64,000 nt of DNA from Halostagnicola sp. A-GB9-2. GTDB taxonomy: Archaea > Halobacteriota > Halobacteria > Halobacteriales > Natrialbaceae. Shown here one piece after another: positions 8,046 through 16,334 of the stretch. The translations under genes were made by a program, and so were the position numbers. Location of the stretch: the NCBI RefSeq assembly GCF_030068615.1, contig NZ_JASJOC010000003.1, positions 1 to 64,000 of the forward strand. The letters are read 5' to 3'. The notes beneath the pieces were generated by a model, which saw only the letters and a program-made list of their open reading frames with translations, was not told the DNA's origin and searched no databases. Within the stretch, counting starts at the first letter, position 1. Each line of letters starts with the position of its first letter.

Positions 8046-9115
8046 GGGGACACCTCCGATTGGGCGTCCGTCCCGAGAGATTCGGGAGAGTGGCGACCCC
8101 CTGCCGTATTCGTCCGTCCACTACCTGCTCTCCCGCGCAGTCGGTTGAAGGGGATCTCGTGGCCGTCGACAAGCACGACTGTCCCGTTCGCGTCGGATTG
8201 GACGAGGACGTCGGCGTCGGTTTTCGTTTGGTCGTCGAGTTCGCCGGCCTCGACGAGGGCCAACAGTCCCAAAACGTCGCGGTGGTGTTCCTCACCGGTC
8301 GACGGCGGCCGCGTTGCGTCGGGAAGCGTCACGCCGACCGAGACGTTTAGCTCGAGCAAGTAGGTCGTGACGCTGGCGACTGCGGCGGCCAACTCGTCTT
8401 CTCGGCCGGGGATACACTCCGCGGCGATCGAGGCCGAGCCACGATCCTCGTCGTCGACGAACTCCTTGACGACGAGTTCGCCGTCGGATCGTTTCGCGGC
8501 GGATTTCCAGTGGACGTCCCGCAGGGAGTCGCCCCGAACGTACTCTCGAAGGTGGTCGAACTCCTCGCGGCTGGCGACGCCGGCGGCGTCCGCGAGCATC
8601 TGCAGGTCGCTATTCGACCCTTCGCTGAGATCGTAGATGCGGGGAAAGACCAGTATCGATGTCGTCTGGTCGTCTTCGAACCGCCGTTTCATTAGTCCGA
8701 GCAGGTCCGTGATGGTAATCGAGATCGGTCCGACGTCGTGTTCGCCTCGAGCCTCGAGTCGAACGTCGTACCGAAAGCGATGCTCCGTGGAAATCGTCGT
8801 CTCCGCTCGGTTCGAGTCGTCGGTATCCGTGAGACCGCCTGTCTCGTCGACGGCGTCGTGAACGGTTGCTGAGACCGGGTTGTTCGGCTCGATACGGGTT
8901 TCGACCGTCCGCTGTTCGCCGATAAAGCCCGCGTTGATCGGCGTTCTGTTCACGACCGGTTTCTCGGCACGGTACGTCGTGACGACCGCCACGAGGCTCA
9001 CGATACACAGCGGAAAGATGATCGCACTTAGTGCGCGGGGACCGTACTGCCACGCCATGGCGAACGAAAACGCCAGAATGGCGACCACGCCGACGCCTCG
9101 ACGTGTCGGTCTCAT
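8042..9115 (-). CDS. DUF58 domain protein
   Basis: A 357-residue protein with two N-terminal membrane segments (about residues 9-47) and the DUF58 signature FDHLREYVRGDSLRDVHWKS at about 186-205, followed by ELVVKEF. DUF58 proteins resemble von Willebrand A folds and are found with MoxR ATPases, which are thought to remodel or load them. Its ATG overlaps the MoxR stop codon, and its own stop overlaps the transglutaminase start, so the three genes are translationally coupled. Confidence 0.9.
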   Translation of the reverse strand: MRPTRRGVGVVAILAFSFAMAWQYGPRALSAIIFPLCIVSLVAVVTTYRAEKPVVNRTPINAGFIGEQRTVETRIEPNNPVSATVHDAVDETGGLTDTDDSNRAETTISTEHRFRYDVRLEARGEHDVGPISITITDLLGLMKRRFEDDQTTSILVFPRIYDLSEGSNSDLQMLADAAGVASREEFDHLREYVRGDSLRDVHWKSAAKRSDGELVVKEFVDDEDRGSASIAAECIPGREDELAAAVASVTTYLLELNVSVGVTLPDATRPPSTGEEHHRDVLGLLALVEAGELDDQTKTDADVLVQSDANGTVVLVDGHEIPFNRLRGRAGSGRTNTAGGRHSPESLGTDAQSEVSP

Positions 9116-10089
9116 TCAACGGAGACGCTCTCGAGCGCGTCTTCGACGACGGACCGTCCGTCCCGCTCTCGATCGGTCGTTTTGATTCGATGGCTCATGA
9201 CGACCGGAGCGACGTGCTTGACGTCGTCCGGCACGACGTATCCCCGTCCCTGACTGACTGCGTGGGCCTGTGCCGCCTGGAGCAACGAAATCGTCCCACG
9301 GGGGCTGATGCCGATGTGTGCGTGTTCGCGCGTGTAGCCGGCCAGACGAGTCGCGTACTCGCGAACGGGCGCTTCGACGGTGGCGTTGGCGACCGTTTCA
9401 CGCGCCCGAACGATCGTCTCCAGATCCGTGACGGCCTCGAGCGAGTCGATCGGGTGCTGACCGACGGTTCGGCCGAGCATCTCCGATTCTTCGTCCGGGT
9501 CGGGGTATCCCAGGTGGAGCTTTTTCATGAACCGGTCGACTTCGGCGAAGGGCAGGTCGTAGGTTCGATTGGGCTCGACGGCGTTCTGGGTCGCGATGAC
9601 GGTAAACGGGTTCGGCAGCTGTCGCGTCGTCCCGTCGACGGTGACTTGCCCCTCTTCCATCGCTTCGAGTAACGAGGACTGCGTTTTCGGCGGCGCGCGG
9701 TTGATCTCGTCCCCGAGGACGATGTTAGCGAAAACGGGTCCGGGCCGAAACTCGAACTCTCGAGTCTTCTGATTGAATACGTTTACGCCCGTGACGTCCG
9801 TCGGAAGCAAGTCGGGTGTGAACTGTACTCGGCTGAATTCGCAATCGACAGAGGTTGCAATCGAGCGGGCGAGCATTGTCTTGCCGACGCCGGGAACGTC
9901 GTCGAGGAGGACGTGGCCGCGGCCGAGTATCGCCGTGACGACGTGACTGATGGCCTCGTCGTGGCCGACGATCACTCGGCTGATGTTGTCGTGGATTTCT
10001 TCGGAGAGCGTGCTAACGGTATCGACCGGGAGGGGGTTCGGTGACGAGTGGTCGCTAGCTGGTCTGGCTGTCGTGTTTGTGTTAGTCAT
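9112..10089 (-). CDS. MoxR-family AAA+ ATPase
   Basis: A 325-residue AAA+ ATPase of the MoxR type. Walker A DVPGVGKT is at 64-71, Walker B with GDEIN at 126-130, sensor 1 IATQN near 165-169, and the conserved DRFMKK follows. MoxR proteins act as chaperone-like ATPases for the maturation of partner proteins. It is the first gene of the overlapping operon with DUF58 and the transglutaminase. A short Asn/Thr/Ser-rich stretch precedes the domain; the start is near the expected family length. Confidence 0.93.
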   Translation of the reverse strand: MTNTNTTARPASDHSSPNPLPVDTVSTLSEEIHDNISRVIVGHDEAISHVVTAILGRGHVLLDDVPGVGKTMLARSIATSVDCEFSRVQFTPDLLPTDVTGVNVFNQKTREFEFRPGPVFANIVLGDEINRAPPKTQSSLLEAMEEGQVTVDGTTRQLPNPFTVIATQNAVEPNRTYDLPFAEVDRFMKKLHLGYPDPDEESEMLGRTVGQHPIDSLEAVTDLETIVRARETVANATVEAPVREYATRLAGYTREHAHIGISPRGTISLLQAAQAHAVSQGRGYVVPDDVKHVAPVVMSHRIKTTDRERDGRSVVEDALESVSVE

Positions 10090-10371
10090 GGATAACTGGG
10101 TGCGGTGACCGAATACGAGGACCTATTTCGATCGGCTATTTGTGGGGTATCTATCGTTCACCAATATATGTTTTGTGACAATCAGGTTAGATCCGGCGGA
10201 CATTGTTCAAGGCCTGTGGACGTTGTCTTCGCGGTAAGATTCGAATCCACGTCGATCTTGATATAACTGATCCTCGGAGAACCACGGAGCTGTCAATTAC
10301 TCGTGTCGACACCGGATGCGTTGCTCTTCGGTGGGTGAGTACTTGAAAAACGATACCCCTTCTTCGGGCGC
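10090..10371. other. Intergenic region upstream of the MoxR operon
   Basis: It holds the promoter side of the MoxR operon and the 3' side of the cold-shock gene. An A+T-rich patch with ATATATG at about 10163-10169 may be promoter-related. I see no gene or repeat. Confidence 0.35.
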
Positions 10372-10566
10372 TTACAGGCGCTCGACGTTCGTCGCGCGCG
10401 GGCCCTTATCTGCTTGCTCGATATCGAACTCGACTTCCTGACCCTCCTCTAGGTCAGGGCCGCCGACGTCTTCCATGTGGAAGAATACGTCTTCGTCCGC
10501 GTCCTCGCTTTCGATAAAGCCGTAACCGCCTGTGTCGTTGAAGAATTCGACCGTGCCTTTCGCCAT
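10372..10566 (-). CDS. cspA: Cold-shock domain protein
   Basis: A 64-residue single OB-fold cold-shock protein starting MAKGTVEFFNDTGGYGFI, which carries the RNP1-like GYGFI; RNP2-like DVFFHMEDV follows. Such proteins bind single-stranded nucleic acids and act as RNA chaperones. The acidic surface is normal for haloarchaea. A TTTATG box A (plus-strand 10594-10599) lies about 30 bp before the ATG, favouring this start over an in-frame ATG six codons upstream. Confidence 0.95.
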   Translation of the reverse strand: MAKGTVEFFNDTGGYGFIESEDADEDVFFHMEDVGGPDLEEGQEVEFDIEQADKGPRATNVERL

Positions 10567-10665
10567 TGCAGACGTAAAGAGCAACGACTATAGCATAAAT
10601 GTTCGGGATCAACCAGCAGTATTTTCCGGAATGTGTCCCCAAACCGGCGTCGTCTCGTGGTTTCG

Positions 10666-10953
10666 CTACCAATCCTTACAGGTCGGGCAAACGAGTCCAT
10701 CTCCTTCGCGCCAGGCTCGAGCGACCGTCTCTGTACAGCTGTCGCAGGTGTACGTCCCCCAGACGTACGTCGAGGTGGCCGGATCGATGTCGGCGTTCGC
10801 GTCGGTTCGCTCCGCCGCGTTAGCGTCGGGTTCGGACACGGCTTCCGAGTTGCCGGAGTCCGATCGGTCCTCGCTGCTATCCGCTTGCCCTTCGCTGGCA
10901 CCCGCGTCGTCTTCTGAATCCTGAAACGCCGAAAGTGTCGCGTCCTCTGTCAC
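10666..10953 (-). CDS. DUF7573-like zinc-ribbon protein
   Basis: A protein of 95 residues if it begins at the GTG giving VTEDATLSAFQDSEDD. The middle is a disordered Asp/Ser/Ala-rich linker, and the C-terminus is a zinc ribbon: CDSC, 17 residues, then CPTCKDW at the very end. This arrangement matches the haloarchaeal DUF7573 family as I recall it. Function unknown; the ribbon suggests nucleic-acid or protein contacts. A longer frame extends upstream from an ATG, but those residues look non-coding. Confidence 0.65.
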   Translation of the reverse strand: MTEDATLSAFQDSEDDAGASEGQADSSEDRSDSGNSEAVSEPDANAAERTDANADIDPATSTYVWGTYTCDSCTETVARAWREGDGLVCPTCKDW

Positions 10954-11122
10954 GGTTGGAGATACGGAGTGCCGGGGCTTAACGGCTCCGACGAGGATCG
11001 ACGGGTTGGGAGATAGCTCGCGGCGGATAGGTAGATCACTGGCGGGGCAGGTGATTTCCCCTCGAATGAGTACCGCGTCACGGATCGGCACGGCCAAGTA
11101 TCATCGGTGACAACTCCCACGT

Positions 11123-11317
11123 ATGGACACCGCCGTACCACTGAACGTCATCGTGGACAACATCACGGAGATGAACGAACTCTTCACCGATGTCGCGCTC
11201 GGTGATGGGGTCGCGCCGTTGCTCGTCGCGATGGGCACGCTCATAATTATCGCCAGCCTGGGGATTTTCGGCGCGCTGACCCTCGGTGCCGTCGGCAATC
11301 TTTTCACCGCAAATTAG
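11123..11317 (+). CDS. 64-residue single-span membrane protein
   Basis: A short protein with a hydrophobic stretch from about residue 30 to 60 (VAPLLVAMGTLIIIASLGIF then a Gly/Ala-rich segment) and an amphipathic N-terminus. It reads as a one- or two-span membrane protein of unknown role. Composition and codon use look like a real haloarchaeal gene rather than a shadow frame. It faces the F420 oxidoreductase gene in convergent orientation. I do not recognise a family. Confidence 0.6.
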   Translation: MDTAVPLNVIVDNITEMNELFTDVALGDGVAPLLVAMGTLIIIASLGIFGALTLGAVGNLFTAN

Positions 11318-11346
11318 CGCCGTTGGCCGGTTTGTGCTGTTTTCCG

Positions 11347-12405
11347 TTACGCTCCGTCCGCTCGCCTGAGCGCTTCGCTCGCCCGTCCTACCGCGTCCTC
11401 GAGATCCGGCCCGAGCGGCGAGCCGACGACGATCCCGTCGACGTGTTCGAGGGCCGCCTCGAACCGTTCGGCGACCGTGTCGGTCGTTCCCGCGATGCAG
11501 AAAACGTCGACCATCTCGGGCGTCACGCGATCGAAGGCCTCGGGCAGGTCTCCGCGCTCTAAGGCCTCGCTAACCTCTCTCGCCGCTTCCTGATCGATAT
11601 CGTGGCGCTCGAGTACCGGGTCTGCCGCGCCGCCGACGATAAATGCGACGGGCGGACGAGCCGCTTCTCGTGCCGCCTTCTCGTCGCCGGCGACGCTCAC
11701 GCTGGCGAACGCGAGCGATTCGAACGCGCCGTGTTCGTCGGGACGGTCTTCGAGTCCCTGCTCGAGTTGATCGCTCGCCCACTCGAGGTCGGCCGGGTGG
11801 GCGGCGTTGATCAGGACGCCGTCGGCGTGTTTCGCGCTCATTCGGAGCATGTGGGGCCCCTGGGCCCCGACGTAGACGGGGATCCGTTCCGATGGCGGCT
11901 CGAGGTTGAGCGAGGCGTCTCTGGCGGTGAAGGTCCCCTCGTGGGTGACCGTTTCGCCCGCCCAGAGCTCCCGAGCGATGTCAAAGGTCTCGAGGACGCG
12001 CCGGAGCGGGCGGTCGCGATCGATCCCCAAATTCGCGAGCGAGGAGCGGTCGCCGGCACCGACGCCGAAAGCCGCGCGGCCGTCGCTGACCTCGTCGATA
12101 GTCGCCACCTGGGACGCGAGCCTGACGGGGTGGGTTTCGTAGGGGTTGACGACCCCAGGTCCGATCCGGATCTCGTCTGTCTCGTCGGCGATCTTCGAGC
12201 AGGCGACGAACGGATCGCGGTTGAAGTAGTGACTGCTCGTGAACGCGACGCCGAACCCTTCGTCTTCGGCTTGTGCCGCCAGGGAGGCGATCCGTTCGGG
12301 CGGGTGTTCGGGTGTGAGTTCGATCCCCCAAGTCGGGCCGTCGCTTCCGTTTTCGTCGCTCGAGGAGCCGTTTTGGGTTCGGTCGTTCTGGCTGTGATCA
12401 CTCAT
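11347..12405 (-). CDS. Luciferase-like F420-dependent oxidoreductase, Mer-like
   Basis: A 352-residue TIM-barrel oxidoreductase of the luciferase-like family, closest in character to archaeal 5,10-methylenetetrahydromethanopterin reductase. Typical features are the N-terminal GIELTPEHP, the bulge region FTSSHYFNRD, GVVNPYETHPV, and the C-terminal VVGSPLGPD. Haloarchaea are not methanogens, so the pterin substrate is inferred and other F420-linked substrates are possible. Start MSDHSQNDRT overlaps the cofE stop by 4 bp, which ties it to F420 supply. Confidence 0.8.
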   Translation of the reverse strand: MSDHSQNDRTQNGSSSDENGSDGPTWGIELTPEHPPERIASLAAQAEDEGFGVAFTSSHYFNRDPFVACSKIADETDEIRIGPGVVNPYETHPVRLASQVATIDEVSDGRAAFGVGAGDRSSLANLGIDRDRPLRRVLETFDIARELWAGETVTHEGTFTARDASLNLEPPSERIPVYVGAQGPHMLRMSAKHADGVLINAAHPADLEWASDQLEQGLEDRPDEHGAFESLAFASVSVAGDEKAAREAARPPVAFIVGGAADPVLERHDIDQEAAREVSEALERGDLPEAFDRVTPEMVDVFCIAGTTDTVAERFEAALEHVDGIVVGSPLGPDLEDAVGRASEALRRADGA

Positions 12406-13172
12406 CCGTCGAACCTCCATCCGCGAAGCGCCTGACGGATCAGATCGTCCTCGACGGATCGGAACAGTTCGTCGCTTCCCGCGTGGTCGCCGAAGTCCCA
12501 GTTTCGGACGACCACGGCGGGGGTTCCGCCGTTGCCTTCGCCGGTCACCAGGTTCGCCGCCGCGGCGAGTTCGTCGACGACCGACTGGACGGTGACGCCG
12601 AGTTCGTGGCCGTCGCGGTCCTCCTCGCCGCGCCAGTCTCGGCTCGCGGGCATGCCTGCCCACCCGAGCGCGACCCCGCGCTGACCGTGTCGGAACGGCC
12701 GTCCGCAGGTGTCGGTGACGATAACGGCGACGTCCTCGATGCCCCGGTCCTCGAGCCCGGAACGAATGCGTTCGGCGCTTTCGGCCGGCCGCTTGGGCAG
12801 AAGCAAAACGTCGTTATCCGGCACGTTCGAGCGGTCGATCCCCGCGTTCACACAGATGTGCCCGAACCGGGTTTCGGTCAGGAGAAACGGCGCGTCGATC
12901 AGTAATTCGGTGCTCTCCTCGAGCACCACCTGTGCGAACCGCGGATCCTTCTGCTCGCCGGTAATCCCCTCGAGTCGGTCGGCTATCTCGGTTGCGCGAC
13001 CGCTGACGGGGAACTCTTCGAGGTCGACGGCTCGGTCCTCCGTCTTCGAGACGATCGTGCTCGCGACGGTGAGCACGTCGCCGGCCTCGAGGGCGGCCCG
13101 ATCAGCGACGAGTTCGGCGATGTCGTCGCCGGGACGGATTTCGGGCAGATCCGTCACTGCGTGTAGGTCCAT
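12402..13172 (-). CDS. cofE: Coenzyme F420-0:L-glutamate ligase
   Basis: A 256-residue CofE homologue that adds the L-glutamates to F420-0, using GTP, to finish the cofactor. The start MDLHAVTDLPEIRPGDDI matches the family N-terminus; an ATG 21 nt upstream is also possible. Conserved segments include SKTEDRAVDLEE, CVNAGIDRSNV and VIVTDTCGRPFRHGQ. The stop codon overlaps the start of the Mer-like gene, so cofactor synthesis and an F420-dependent enzyme are translated together. Confidence 0.92.
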   Translation of the reverse strand: MDLHAVTDLPEIRPGDDIAELVADRAALEAGDVLTVASTIVSKTEDRAVDLEEFPVSGRATEIADRLEGITGEQKDPRFAQVVLEESTELLIDAPFLLTETRFGHICVNAGIDRSNVPDNDVLLLPKRPAESAERIRSGLEDRGIEDVAVIVTDTCGRPFRHGQRGVALGWAGMPASRDWRGEEDRDGHELGVTVQSVVDELAAAANLVTGEGNGGTPAVVVRNWDFGDHAGSDELFRSVEDDLIRQALRGWRFDG

Positions 13173-13291
13173 ATTGGTGAGAGGGTGAGCCACGGCAAAA
13201 ACGCACCGTCATCGGAGAATGGCGTCGGTATCGAACTCGTCGCTGCGGTAGTCCCGAAACGCCTTCCCTCGAGGCCGGCCTTCGATCACCT

Positions 13292-14674
13292 ATGGCCGAC
13301 TCGAGAGCTGGGAGCGATGAGGGTGAGGAGAGCGAGACGAGTCACGTCGTTACCGCGTTCCTTCGAAACCGGGGCGAGGTGCTTCTGTTACGACGTAGCG
13401 ATGCCGTCGGAACCTACACGGGGCAGTGGGGCGGCGTCTCGGGCTTCGCCGAAGGCGATCCCGACGAGCAGGTTCGCGTCGAAATCGCCGAAGAAACGGG
13501 CCTCGAGGACGAGGTCTCGCTGGTCCGTGCAGGGCGCGAACTGCGGGTGACCGACGAGGAACTCGTGCGTGAGTGGGTCGTCCACCCGTACCTGTTCGAC
13601 TGCGAGTCGAGGGCGGTCGAACTGAGCGAGGAACACGAGGAGTTCGAGTGGGTCTCGCCGCCGGTCGCGCTCGCCCTCGAGAACGGAACGGAAACGATTC
13701 CGTCGGAGATCGCTGGCATCGATGGACGGGGGACGGTCCCGAAGCTCTGGGAAGCCTACGAGCGCGTCGCGCCTTCGGTTCGGTCGGTCGCCGCCGACGA
13801 CGAGCACGGCGCTGCCTTCCTCTCGATTCGCGCCCTCGAGGTGCTTCGGGACCGTGCGGGCTTGTTAATCGGCGAGCGCGACGATGTCGGTGTCGACCCC
13901 GACGAAGAACGGGACGAACTCGCGGAACTCGCTCGGCGTCTGCTCGAGAGCCGCCCCTCGATGGCCGTCCTGCGAAACCGGGTGAACAGAGCGATGGCGG
14001 GTGCCACGACGGAGGTTGAATCTGACGAGCCGGTCGCGGACGATTCGAAAGCCGACGCTGTCGCAATCCTCGAGTCGACGATAGCCGGCATCGATCGCGC
14101 GGTCGAAGCCGACCGCGGAGCTGCCGAGACCGCCGCCGAACTGATCGAAGGCGATACGGTGTTGACCCTCTCGCGCTCGGGGACGGTCCTCGAGGCGCTC
14201 GAGAGCAGCTCACCCTCGCGCGTTTTCGTCGCTGAATCAGGGCCAGCCCGCGAGGGCGTCGCCGTCGCCGAAACGCTCGCGAACGAGGTACCGGTGACGC
14301 TCCATACCGACGCTGCGGCCGCATCGGTGCTCGCACGCGAGGAGGTCGACCGCGTCCTCGTCGGTGCCGATACGATCCTTCCCGAGGGCTCCGTGGTCAA
14401 CAAGACCGGCACGCGCTCGATCGCGCTCGCGGCCGCTCGAGAAGGCGTTCCCGTCTCGGTCGTCGCCGCGACGGACAAGGTCTCGACTCGTTCGGAGGTC
14501 AACATCGAGTCCGGCTCGAGGGACGCCGTCTATGGCGGCGACGCGTCGATCGACGTGCTGAATCCGACTTTCGACGTGACGCCGGCCGACTGCGCGAGCG
14601 AGTACGTCTCCGAACGCGGGGTTCTCGAGCGAGTCGACGTCGAGTCGGTCGTTGCGGAGCTCCGGGCGTTGTGA
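13292..14674 (+). CDS. Fusion of a Nudix domain with an eIF2B/R15P-isomerase-like domain
   Basis: A 460-residue two-domain protein. Residues about 18-150 form a Nudix domain with a divergent box ending VEIAEETGL; residues about 155-455 resemble the eIF2B-alpha / ribose-1,5-bisphosphate isomerase / MtnA superfamily, with GADTILPEGSVVNKTGT near 357. In the active sugar isomerases a catalytic Cys precedes this; here the equivalent segment reads LSRSGT (near 292), so the Cys seems absent. Divergent from cofE with about 120 bp between. It may be a regulatory or nucleotide-sugar protein; the function is unknown. Confidence 0.8.
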   Translation: MADSRAGSDEGEESETSHVVTAFLRNRGEVLLLRRSDAVGTYTGQWGGVSGFAEGDPDEQVRVEIAEETGLEDEVSLVRAGRELRVTDEELVREWVVHPYLFDCESRAVELSEEHEEFEWVSPPVALALENGTETIPSEIAGIDGRGTVPKLWEAYERVAPSVRSVAADDEHGAAFLSIRALEVLRDRAGLLIGERDDVGVDPDEERDELAELARRLLESRPSMAVLRNRVNRAMAGATTEVESDEPVADDSKADAVAILESTIAGIDRAVEADRGAAETAAELIEGDTVLTLSRSGTVLEALESSSPSRVFVAESGPAREGVAVAETLANEVPVTLHTDAAAASVLAREEVDRVLVGADTILPEGSVVNKTGTRSIALAAAREGVPVSVVAATDKVSTRSEVNIESGSRDAVYGGDASIDVLNPTFDVTPADCASEYVSERGVLERVDVESVVAELRAL

Positions 14675-15024
14675 CGGCCGATAATCGGTGCCACACTGCT
14701 GTTCGATCATCGGTTTCTCGAGGCTAATCCCCGCTCCGATCCTTTGCCCCCGGTCTCCAGAAGCGCTCCTCGTCAACAAAGTCGGTCTCGTCGGGATCGT
14801 ATTCCGGCGTTTCGTCGGCTCGCCATAATCGAATCCTTCTCCACGCTCGCTGAGACGAAGCGGCCCATCGGACGGGAACGATTCCGTACCGCTGTCAGCT
14901 CCGCAGATCCCGGTTCAACGTTGTGGGTCATTGCCATCGACCCACCCTCTCTCAGACGAACTCTCTCGTTCGAGGGTGGTTCAACCTGTCAGTGAATAGA
15001 GGCAGTATCGAAACACTTTTCAAT
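14675..15024. other. Intergenic region before the iron-box promoter
   Basis: It holds a probable broken small minus-strand gene (14724-14937) and the promoter region of the binding-protein gene. Other frames show no protein-like features. Confidence 0.4.
14724..14937 (-). pseudogene. Probable frameshifted small acidic gene
   Basis: A minus-strand frame ending in TAG at 14724 encodes RADETPEYDPDETDFVD followed by EERFWRPGAKDRSGD, a typical haloarchaeal acidic protein sequence. It has no ATG, GTG or TTG before its upstream stop at 14895-14897. A different frame begins with MAMTHNVEPGSAELTAV at 14937 and meets the acidic frame near KDSIM. A single-base insertion or deletion around 14825-14840 would join them into about 70 residues, so I read it as a recently broken gene or a sequencing error. 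Confidence 0.4.
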
Positions 15025-15042
15025 TTTTAGGCAAGCCTAAAA
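15025..15042 (+). promoter_or_regulatory. DtxR/Idr-type iron box
   Basis: The 18-bp sequence TTTTAGGCAAGCCTAAAA is two perfect 8-bp inverted arms around a central AA. It matches the TTAGG-n4-CCTAA style of DtxR-family metal regulators (SirR/Idr proteins in haloarchaea). It ends one base before the ATG of a siderophore-type binding protein, so a bound repressor would block transcription. The regulator is not in this window; the assignment rests on the palindrome and the target. Confidence 0.8.
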
Positions 15043-15043
15043 T

Positions 15044-16153
15044 ATGATGGCCAACGACAATCACTGGACGAGACGGACCGTCCTCCGATCGAGCGTGGCA
15101 GTTGCCGGATTGGGCGTCGCCGCAGGCTGTATAACCGGTGACGATAGCAACGGCGATACCGACGGTAGCGAAAGCTATTCCGTGACGATGGAGCCCGTCG
15201 GCACCGTCGAGTTCGACTCGGTGCCCGAGACGTGGATGGGAAATAACGGAAGTTGGGCTGACATGGGGATAGCCCTCGGCCAGGATCCGCCCGAAGGCGT
15301 CTGGCTCACCGAGCGGTTTCATACCCAGTATTACGACGAAATTCCCGGGGTGAGCGTCGACAAAAGCGATATGATAGCTCTCTCAGAGTCCGGGGCCGAT
15401 AGGGAAGTGTTCTTCGAACACGATGTCGATGTGCACGTGATAGACCCGAACTTCCTCATGAACCGATACGAAGGGTGGGACGAAGATGACATCGAGGAAG
15501 TCGAACAGGCTATCGCTCCGTTCTTCGGTAACAGTATTTTCTCAAGGGATTACACGTGGCACGAGGACTACGAGTACCTTTCGCTGTACGAGGCTTTCGA
15601 GAAACTCGCAGAAGTGTTTCAGGAACAGGAGCGCTACGAAGCGTTCGCCGACCTTCACGACGAGTTCCAGGCGACGATCGACGACGTCGTTCCCGCGGAC
15701 GAGTCCCCCGAAGTCGCAATCTTGTGGCCGGCCGATGGCGATTCGTACTACCCCTACACCATCGATAAGGGAACGAGTTTCAAACAGTGGCACGATCTGG
15801 GCGTTCGCGACGCGTTGGGAGAAGGAGGGTTAGAAGACTTCCACGACTCGCGGGGCCAGATCGACTACGAGAACCTGCTCGAGATCGATCCCGACGTCCT
15901 CCTGATCCGCGGGCGCGAAGAGCAGACTGCCGAAGAGTTTCAGGACGAAATCGTGGCGGACATGGAAACCCACAACGTTGCGAGCAGCCTTACCGCCGTT
16001 CAGAACGGCGACGTGTACCGCGGCGGTGGACTCTATCAGGGTCCGATCACGAACCTCGTGTTGACCGAGCGTGCGGCCCAACAACTCTACGACGTCGACG
16101 AGGAGTTGTTCGACCGCCAGCGAGTGAGCGATATCGTAAACGGGGAGTTCTGA
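15044..16153 (+). CDS. Iron-siderophore ABC transporter substrate-binding lipoprotein
   Basis: A 369-residue exported lipoprotein. Twin arginines (TRRTVLRSS) and a lipobox ending AAGC (Cys29) indicate Tat export and lipid anchoring on the outer membrane face. The mature part resembles the FepB/TroA-type two-lobe binding proteins: DVLLIRGREE and YRGGGLYQGP are typical late segments. The iron box directly before the start points to ferric-siderophore uptake. Permease and ATPase genes are absent here and must be elsewhere. The next gene 32 bp on is a broken siderophore gene chimera. Confidence 0.88.
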   Translation: MMANDNHWTRRTVLRSSVAVAGLGVAAGCITGDDSNGDTDGSESYSVTMEPVGTVEFDSVPETWMGNNGSWADMGIALGQDPPEGVWLTERFHTQYYDEIPGVSVDKSDMIALSESGADREVFFEHDVDVHVIDPNFLMNRYEGWDEDDIEEVEQAIAPFFGNSIFSRDYTWHEDYEYLSLYEAFEKLAEVFQEQERYEAFADLHDEFQATIDDVVPADESPEVAILWPADGDSYYPYTIDKGTSFKQWHDLGVRDALGEGGLEDFHDSRGQIDYENLLEIDPDVLLIRGREEQTAEEFQDEIVADMETHNVASSLTAVQNGDVYRGGGLYQGPITNLVLTERAAQQLYDVDEELFDRQRVSDIVNGEF

Positions 16154-16185
16154 GATGAACCGATACCTCCCAAGCGTATCTCACT

Positions 16186-16334
16186 ATGGATGATTCTCGA
16201 CCCAGCGATCGAAACCCGTCTCGGGACACGTACGACGTCGCCGTCGTCGGCGGCGGCGCGTCCGGACTCGCAGCCGCGGTGTTCGCTGCACGGTACGGAC
16301 TCGAGACGCTCGTCTTCGACCGCGGCGGCTCGTC
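16186..16334 (+). pseudogene. N-terminal fragment of an NAD(P)/FAD oxidoreductase
   Basis: The frame begins MDDSRPSDRNPSRDTYDVA and continues with the dinucleotide-binding motif VVGGGASGLAAAV, then LETLVFDRG, as in thioredoxin-reductase-like flavoproteins. After about residue 50 the frame loses all protein character, and from about 16335 the DNA instead encodes IucA/IucC sequence in another frame. Only about 50 residues of an enzyme that should exceed 280 remain, so it is a truncated remnant joined by deletion. Confidence 0.75.
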
